From assembly GCA_021030915.1 (NCBI GenBank), contig JAGEMR010000177.1, positions 1 through 52,936 on the forward strand: a DNA stretch of 52,936 bases. The letters run 5' to 3'. Under the pieces are notes generated by a model. That model made no database searches. It saw only the letters and a list, made by a program, of their open reading frames with translations, and was not told the origin of the DNA. This document shows, piece after piece, positions 46,567-52,936 of this stretch (positions within the stretch are counted from its first letter, which is position 1; each line of letters opens with the position of its first letter). This stretch comes from Astrothelium macrocarpum (Eukaryota; Ascomycota; Dothideomycetes; Trypetheliales; Trypetheliaceae). A program made the translations under genes and the position numbers.

Positions 46567-47857
46567 CTATGCGCCAACCTTCGGCACTGATTGAAATTCT
46601 GACCATTACTCGGTCTTTTCAAGTACAATCATAACCTTCTTCACATGCGGTCGGCATGGTGATTGTTTCATTGTCAGTTTACAAATTTTTGGAAGATTTT
46701 ATTTGGGATAGTTGGTGATAATTGTGACGCATGGCAAGAAGTCTTGTGCTCGCGTTAGGGAGGGGAAGAGACCGAATTTCAAATCCGCTGTAAGCGTGAC
46801 CGAGGCCTGCAGTTGATTGGTTTCTGCGCTTCAGGGCAAAATTACTCTGCATATCTCGTGCATACCTCTGCCAGTTCCACCTAGAAGCGATTCAGTCTTT
46901 ATGCTAAATCATACAAACCCATCTTTGCAATATCAGCGCCTGCATGGTCGTCAAATCTCAACAATTGTTTTTTCCGATGTGTTTCCCGTACTCCAGTCCA
47001 ATCATCTACTCATTCTCTCGAGTTCAGGGACCGTCACAGATTGATGCATCCAATATTCTTGGCACCTTTGATTTATATGCTAATGTTAGAGCAATGTAAG
47101 TTTACCGTCCACACACTGTCTGACAGCGACAGCCAGGTGGGCGGTCTATTCGAGGCCTATAGACTTGCATAGTTTGACCAGGACATCTTCTCCGGCCCTT
47201 ATAAGCGATTGCCTTTCATTAGATCTCGTTGACGTTACTTACTTTGCTGACTGCGGTCTCTCTCGTCGGCTTTGGGTGTCTTTTACTCTTCAGTCAAATA
47301 CTAGCCGCTCACGTTCTGTCTCTCATGATCCAACCATTGGCAAGTGTCAGATGAGTCCTAATCCCTAGCCTCTCTCTTTGTTGGAATCTCAATGATAATG
47401 CCGAATCCCTCACAGACAACGAAAATACAGGCTCCAGATCCATCTTCACGCCCTTCGCTTAGGTATCAAAGAAAGCTCTCGCCTGCCTTTCAAACAAGCC
47501 AGGAAAATGTACAATCATCATATAATGTCGGAACCAATAGAACAGAAGGTTTCATTGCTGCAGATTTAAATTCTCAGAAGATGTGTACCTCATTCAGACC
47601 TAATATCTCTACATTCCTTGCGTCCTCACTAAAGTCCAGTAGCATTTTGGCTCTAAATCGATCGAGCACCAAGATCGATACGGTACCACCAGCTGGCTCC
47701 TCTACACAACGTGGTAGACCGCTCCACAGGAGTATCAAAAGCGTTCAGGAATCGCTCCGATTGAGTTGAATGACAGAGACCTCTGGATTTCTCAGTGCTG
47801 CTGCAATTTCATCAGTAATCGTTGTGCTGGGGAATCGGGGTCCCCACTTGCCGTTTA

Positions 47858-47892
<35 letters not shown>

Positions 47893-48480
47893 TGTATGGA
47901 CCAAGTTCGACTTTGATGAGACGAAAGAAACTGGCGATAGCTATGCGGATGTTATCGACACTTTATATGAGTGATTTATTGTGAATATGGATTCTATCAC
48001 ACAGACCGAGACATTACTATTAGACAACAAGGTAGAATATTTTGTTGAACTGTACAATTTCCACAGCAAAGTGGCGTCCACACGATCTTCTAAAAATAAC
48101 CTTTTATATTTCATTGCTTTTGTGAATGTAGCCTAAACAGTCGGGCTGAGCCACTAACCCACATGTTTTGCCGTTAGAGCCGCTAAACCCTTTATCAGTT
48201 ATATTGCATGCGACGCAGCCACTGTATTTACCGCCTGCCATGACTTCAGCTGCACTTACTGATTGTACGAAAACGGTCACTTACATCGCCCCGTCCATGT
48301 AATGCTCGGATTTCCAGCCTGCGTAGATATTTTCGAAAGCCATTTAAACGCGCATATGCTTGCCTAGGAGTCTTCCCTGCAGCGCGCACGGCCCGGCAGC
48401 TCGCACACCCACCAAATTTCAACTTCTACGTCTTATTATTACAATATCTCAATGAATATGATGCCAATTAAGACTACGTT
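46567..48480. other. Normal-composition spacer between two AT blocks
   Basis: About 1.9 kb with no gene I can support. The longest frame (47392-47769, 125 codons, plus) is Ser/Thr-rich with no recognisable domain; it could be a small lineage-specific gene or chance. A run of 29 A is listed separately. Composition falls to AT-rich at about 48480. Confidence 0.5.
47861..47889. repeat. Run of 29 A
   Basis: Uninterrupted A tract in a normal-composition region. It could be a simple repeat or the tail of a retroposed RNA copy. I found no clear flanking target duplication, no obvious source gene upstream and no pol III promoter boxes. Confidence 0.9.
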
Positions 48481-49218
48481 TACTGATCTGAATTTGTAAA
48501 AGAATCCTTTAATTATTTTTATTATTAGAAAATATGGCTATAATCGTATGATTTTTTCAAAATATTGAAAAAAAATACAAATCTTATAAAATGAATATAA
48601 AAAAAATAAAAATCTATTCAATAAATAATAAAAAAAAATATTCTTGAATAAAATTAATAAATTTTTTAAAAAAAATATATCTTCTATTAATATAATAATA
48701 CGGATTTTTATTTATAATATTATAAAAATCTGATCTGAAAAGAATTAAATTATATATTGAATGAATTATTATTAAAAAGAAATTATTTTAATATATTTTA
48801 AAAATTTCAATTTTTTTCAAAATAAAATAAATAATTGAATAGAATTTAAAAAATATTTTAATCTGATTTATTTTTTGATTTTTTTATTATACATTTATTA
48901 ATATATAAAATTGGAATAAAAATTCTTTGAATATAATATTTTATCATAAAATTGATATAATATCGATAAAAAAAAATTTTTATAAAATTATATTAAAAAA
49001 ATTAAATATATTATATTATTGAAAATATTTAAATAAAATCATATTAAAAATATTTTATAAATTAATTCATAAAAATAGATTATAATTATTATTATTATTT
49101 TTTATAATAATATATTTATATCATCTATAATTATTTATCAAAATATTGACAATTTTTAAATTTTATAATTTCAGAATTTTAAATATAACGAATATTATAT
49201 TTATTTTATAAATATATT
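48481..49218. other. AT-saturated sequence left of the LTR
   Basis: About 740 bp of nearly pure A+T with stops in every frame. Presumably another RIP-decayed repeat interrupted by, or next to, the Gypsy element. I could not read any motif in it. Confidence 0.5.
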
Positions 49219-49599
49219 TGTTATGATCCTAGGTATCCTTGTGGACAAGTCTACCTGAGATCAAGGTGGCTTCTGAAGTGAATCGGTAAAGAACTGAACT
49301 AGCAAAAAATAATATAATTTGGTAATTCAAAATTCTATTAAAGACATTATCAAAGACTAATTTAGAAAATGATTTTAAATATAACGAATTTTAGAAGAAT
49401 TTTATTACGTTTTTATATATTTATAATATTTCCTGATTCATGATATGAATCCTTATAAATCAGAGATTGGCTCATTCTAATTTATAATATGAATCTTCTG
49501 AATCAGAGGTTGGTTCATTCTGACTTATGATATGAATCTTCTGAATCAGAGGTTGTGGGATACACAGATGTATATACGGTCCCACCAGTAGTCATAATA
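49219..49599 (-). repeat. 3' long terminal repeat of the Gypsy element
   Basis: 381 bp. On the plus strand it opens with tgttatga and closes with tcataata, which is the inverted partner tcataaca with one C-to-T change, giving the TG...CA ends of an LTR. Flanking pentamers are atatt (left) and ttatt (right). The left one may be the target duplication; the right one belongs to the element's polypurine side. It contains a three-copy 43/44-bp repeat. Confidence 0.75.
49441..49556. repeat. Three 43/44-bp direct repeats inside the LTR
   Basis: Copies begin at the atatgaatc boxes at 49443, 49487 and 49530. Each runs through atcagag.ttgg.tcattct; the third is cut short at gttgtggga. Differences between copies are mainly C/T and G/A. 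Confidence 0.85.
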
Positions 49600-49616
49600 T
49601 TATTCCCCCTTTTTCT
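49600..49616 (-). other. Polypurine tract of the Gypsy element
   Basis: Read on the minus strand agaaaaagggggaataa lies directly before the LTR start, the place and composition of the primer for plus-strand DNA synthesis in LTR retrotransposons. This fixes the orientation independently of the protein relics. Confidence 0.75.
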
Positions 49617-50959
49617 GATACATGACTTCATATATTTATATATTATGGTGATGTGTTTTAAGGTCATCATGATTCCTTTTTTTCGCATTTTTAAATTCCG
49701 TTTTTTTCATTCTTCTATTCGTCGTGTATAATATTTATTGAAATTGTCCTTTATTTTTCTCGTTATATATCCTTATCATAATTATATCCAAAATGGTCAT
49801 ATTTGCCATCTAATCCAGGATTCAGAGAAATATATTGAATATATAAAAAGGGTAATTTTTTATAATCTGATTGTTTCAGACCGAATATTCGAAAAGATCA
49901 ATATTCAAATGAATCAATTATAAAATAAAATATAAAAAAATATTTAAATATAATAGGAAATTATTACGTAAATGATTCGTTTAAATTCGTAAATGAATTT
50001 ATTATATCAGAAATAATAAAATTTTATTATTCAGAAAATATAAAATATAGAAGAAATTCATATTAATAAGATAACAAATTTTATATAATAGAATATGACG
50101 AATGAGATTTTTAAAATTCCGGATTTTGATATATCGTTTTTAGATTTCTTATTGAATTTTCTGAATGATAATATTTCAGAAATCGCCGACGATTCTTTCA
50201 AATAATCGAAGATATCTATTTTAAAAAAGAAAATTAATTTGATTTTTTATAATATATCTCTTTTTATTCGCAAAATTCCCTAATTTTCTATTGATAATTT
50301 TTTAAATTCTTCAATATTTTCTATATATTTTCTAAATTTAGATATTTTTTTCATTTGATTAGATATAATTCATCATAATAATCAAATATTTTTTTTATTT
50401 CAAATTTATTTTTTTTTTCTGATTAAAAATAAAAAATGATTTGATATAATATTATTAAATCCACTGATTATAATAAAAATATATAAAAAATGGAATAAAT
50501 TTTAATATCTAATGATAATTTTAATTTGAAATTTATCGATTTTTTTTATTTTTGTATCAAAAATGATCCGATTTTAATTAATTCCAATTTTTTTATTAAT
50601 AATTTATTTTTAAAATTTTTGATAAATAAATATATTTTATTTTTCTTTTTTAATTAAAATCCATTTTTTCTGAAAATATTGATTTTTCTATTTTTGATTA
50701 ATATTTATTAATTATTTTTTTTGATATTTTTTTATATTTATATCAAAATTTCCAATTTTTATATTATATTTTATTATATTTAATCTAAAAATATTTCCGC
50801 GTTTTATTTAATTCGATTTTTATTATTTTAATTTAAAATATATTTTATTAATATCTTTTTTATAATTAATAATATTTTTTAATTTAATATTAATTATATT
50901 ATAAATAATAAAAATATCCAATTATTTTATTGATTATTTATATAATATTTCAAATATTA

Positions 50960-51290
50960 TTTTAATATCTGATTTATATATTCTATTTGGCCATTCATTT
51001 TCTTATAATATATTATAAATATCTTCAATTTGATCCCGAATTTATTTAAAATTATTTTTTAATAAATTAATATAAATCTTCGATTTTTGTTAAATATAAT
51101 ATTTATTAGAATTCTAAAATATTTAATTAATTTTTAGAATAATAATTCAATTATATTGATTATTTTATATATCTTTTTAAATTATTCAATAATAATATAT
51201 TTCGTTAATTTATTTATAATAATCATAATTATATCATATTTCAATTCTATTATTGGATTTTCTGATTCTAATAAATTCGTAATAAAATTT
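50960..51290 (-). pseudogene. Gypsy integrase core relic
   Basis: On the minus strand, bases from about 51290 translate to FITNLLESENPI and then YDIIMIIINKLTKYII, matching the Gypsy integrase region around the first catalytic Asp (usual pattern YD-x-ILVVVDRLTKY). The Asp itself reads as Asn, a G-to-A type change. At 50998-50960 NGQIEYINQILK matches the DGQTER-x-NQ-x-LEQ region that follows the catalytic core. Stop codons lie in between. Confidence 0.8.
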
Positions 51291-52443
51291 ATAATGATTT
51301 ATTTGAATAATTCATATAATGATTCTATTAATATGACCGTTTTTTTTTATTTATATATTATATTTATTTTTTTGGCACGATTTATATTTAATAATATAAT
51401 TTTGGATATATTCTTTCATTTTTTCAAAATAACAATTTCATTGAATATTTCTGATAATTTATATAATTTCTGAATATTTATAAAATAATTTATTATAATT
51501 TTTTTTAATAATTTTTTTAATTTTTTTATATAAAATTATAATCTTTTATTTTATTTATTGATTTTATCTAAAAATGATTAGAATTATATTAATTTTTTTA
51601 TAATTTTTTGATAATATATTATTTTAATTAATTTAAAAAATCATTTGATTTTTTATTTTTTTTATTATATAATCCGATTTTCGATTTAAAATATCAATTT
51701 TAAAATTATTTTTTTTAACGTATATTTGATAATAAATTTATATTATTTTAAAAATTCCGATTATTTAATTTATTATTAATTTAATTATTTTATTATTATA
51801 AAATAAATAAAATTTTTATAATTTATAAAAATTTCCAAAAATAATGATTTTTCAATATATATTTTTTAATATTATAATATAATAATTATGATAAAAAATT
51901 TTTTATTATAAATATCATAATTCTATTCCAATTCTGAAAATTTTTTTAAATAATATTTTATTAAATATCATTTTTCATTTTATATTTATTGATATAAATA
52001 TATTTTTATTATTAAATCGGATATATCAATTTCAATTTATATTAATTCTGATAATTTAATAATTTTTAATACAGGATTTCGTAAATAATTTTTTTTAAAT
52101 ATTTTAAATATTTTTCTTTTATTTTTTCTGAAAATGAATATTTTTTTATTTTTTATTAATTCCATCAAAAATTATATTTTAAAAGAATATTTATTAATAA
52201 ATCTTCTATTATAATTGATGAATTTCAAAAAAAATTGAATATTTTTTATATTTTTTAAATTCTGGCCAATTTTTAATTGATTTTATTTTATTTGAATCAA
52301 TTTATATGATTCCTATTCTAATAATATAATTTAAAAAATTCGTTTTTTTAATTCAGAATTTATATTTCAATAATTTCAGTCATAAATTTCGTTTATCGAA
52401 TTCTTTAAATATTTATCATATATATTATATATATTCTTTTTTG

Positions 52444-52590
52444 ATTTTTGAATAAATAAAAATATCATTTAAATATATTATTATGAATTTATTAAAATAA
52501 AATTATAATATATCATTAATAAATATCTGATAGTTAATTAATATATTTATAAACCCGAATGATATAATAAAATATTCAAAATATCCATAT
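52444..52590 (-). pseudogene. Gypsy reverse transcriptase relic
   Basis: On the minus strand the segment reads YGYFEYFIISFGFINIL, then INDIL-stop, then YLNDIFIYSKN. This is the reverse transcriptase stretch from the MPFGLTNAP region to the YLDD catalytic box. YLDD is changed to YLND and other residues by C-to-T or G-to-A changes; one stop codon interrupts it. Confidence 0.85.
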
Positions 52591-52936
52591 TTTATTTGAA
52601 ATATTATTTTTCATTTTTCATTTTTTTTTATTTATATAAAATTATAAATTTCTAATAAATCCAATTTAATAAATTATTATATATTTAAAAATTTATTTTA
52701 TAATTTTATGATATTAAATAATGAATATCAATTTTTGATTATTATTTCATTGAATTATTGATAATTTATATAAAATCATAAATTTTCATTTTTTTTTAAT
52801 ATAAAAAAAATCGAATATTTTATAAATAATTCCGATTTTTTAATAAAATCTTTTTTTAAATTTTTATTTAAATATTCTTTTAATATTTTAAATTTTTTAT
52901 TGAATAATATATAAATAAATTTGAATATAAATTATT

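Larger units (their letters stand above)
49219..52936 (-). mobile_element. RIP-decayed Ty3/Gypsy LTR retrotransposon, 3' part
   Basis: Minus-strand element leaving the window on the right. In its own direction, reading from high to low coordinates: reverse transcriptase relic (about 52590-52444), integrase core relic (about 51290-50960), polypurine tract (49616-49600) and 3' LTR (49599-49219). The order RT before integrase is that of Ty3/Gypsy and excludes Ty1/Copia. Stops interrupt all frames, and key residues are changed as expected from G-to-A and C-to-T mutation, so the element is dead. The 5' LTR and gag must lie beyond 52936. The LTR has kept more G+C than the coding part. Confidence 0.82.

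Noticed and set aside
47392..47769. 125-codon Ser/Thr-rich frame as a gene
   Set aside because: No domain, no splice or neighbour support, and length possible by chance in this composition; kept only as a note.
49219..49599. Solo LTR
   Set aside because: Flanking pentamers agree in 4 of 5 positions, but a polypurine tract and matching pol relics on the same strand show it is the 3' LTR of a larger element.
51156..51473. 105-codon hydrophobic plus-strand frame (membrane protein)
   Set aside because: Ile/Phe/Asn-only composition from AT-saturated DNA, and it is antisense to the integrase relic.
13440..52936. tRNA, 5S rRNA or snRNA genes in intergenic regions
   Set aside because: Scanned by eye for B-box-like and U6/5S core sequences; none found. 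A covariance-model search would be decisive.

Overview
The window is nuclear DNA of a filamentous ascomycete (Pezizomycotina). The evidence is: genes with many short GT-AG introns (about 48-137 bp) and internal branch sites of the ctaac/ctgac type; a class I-III chitin synthase, a Zn(II)2Cys6 regulator and a DHA2-type efflux carrier; and a two-compartment layout in which normal-composition gene islands are bounded by extremely AT-rich blocks. I can read relics of transposons in those blocks, carrying the C-to-T / G-to-A decay expected of repeat-induced point mutation (RIP). I cannot name the species or class.

Layout. 1-1496: decayed Pogo/Fot1-like DNA transposon (right part only), with a 22-bp tandem array at its left. 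1575-13439: compact housekeeping island with holo-ACP synthase (+), chitin synthase (-), ROT1 (-), 5-formyl-THF cyclo-ligase (+), Sm protein E (-) and the importin MTR10 (+). 13440-19417: about 6 kb without a convincing gene. 19418-22934: Zn2Cys6 regulator. 22935-26948: about 4 kb without a gene, ending in a strong hairpin. 26949-31188: large Ser/Thr-rich GPI-type surface protein with seven beta-type repeats. 31739-36854: alpha/beta hydrolase, unknown coiled-coil/basic protein, F-box protein. 37004-40039: broken O-methyltransferase facing an intact DHA2 transporter, perhaps the remains of a secondary-metabolite locus. 40869-43972: peroxisomal 3-ketoacyl-CoA thiolase and an Old-Yellow-Enzyme-type oxidoreductase, convergent. 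44407-46564: complete TIR-bounded Pogo/Fot1-like element, RIP-decayed inside. 46567-48480: normal-composition spacer. 48481-52936: AT-rich block holding a decayed Ty3/Gypsy retrotransposon on the minus strand (3' LTR, polypurine tract, integrase and reverse transcriptase relics), cut by the window edge.

The main discoveries are in the AT blocks. The two DNA-transposon blocks align without gaps over 101 bp at their ends and again about 1,225 bp inside, so they are one family. The ends of both have kept normal composition while the interiors are nearly pure A+T. One such end lies only 76 bp upstream of the holo-ACP synthase start codon. Exon boundaries below were worked out by hand from reading frame, splice signals and family conservation. 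They are consistent in phase but have not been tested against transcripts.
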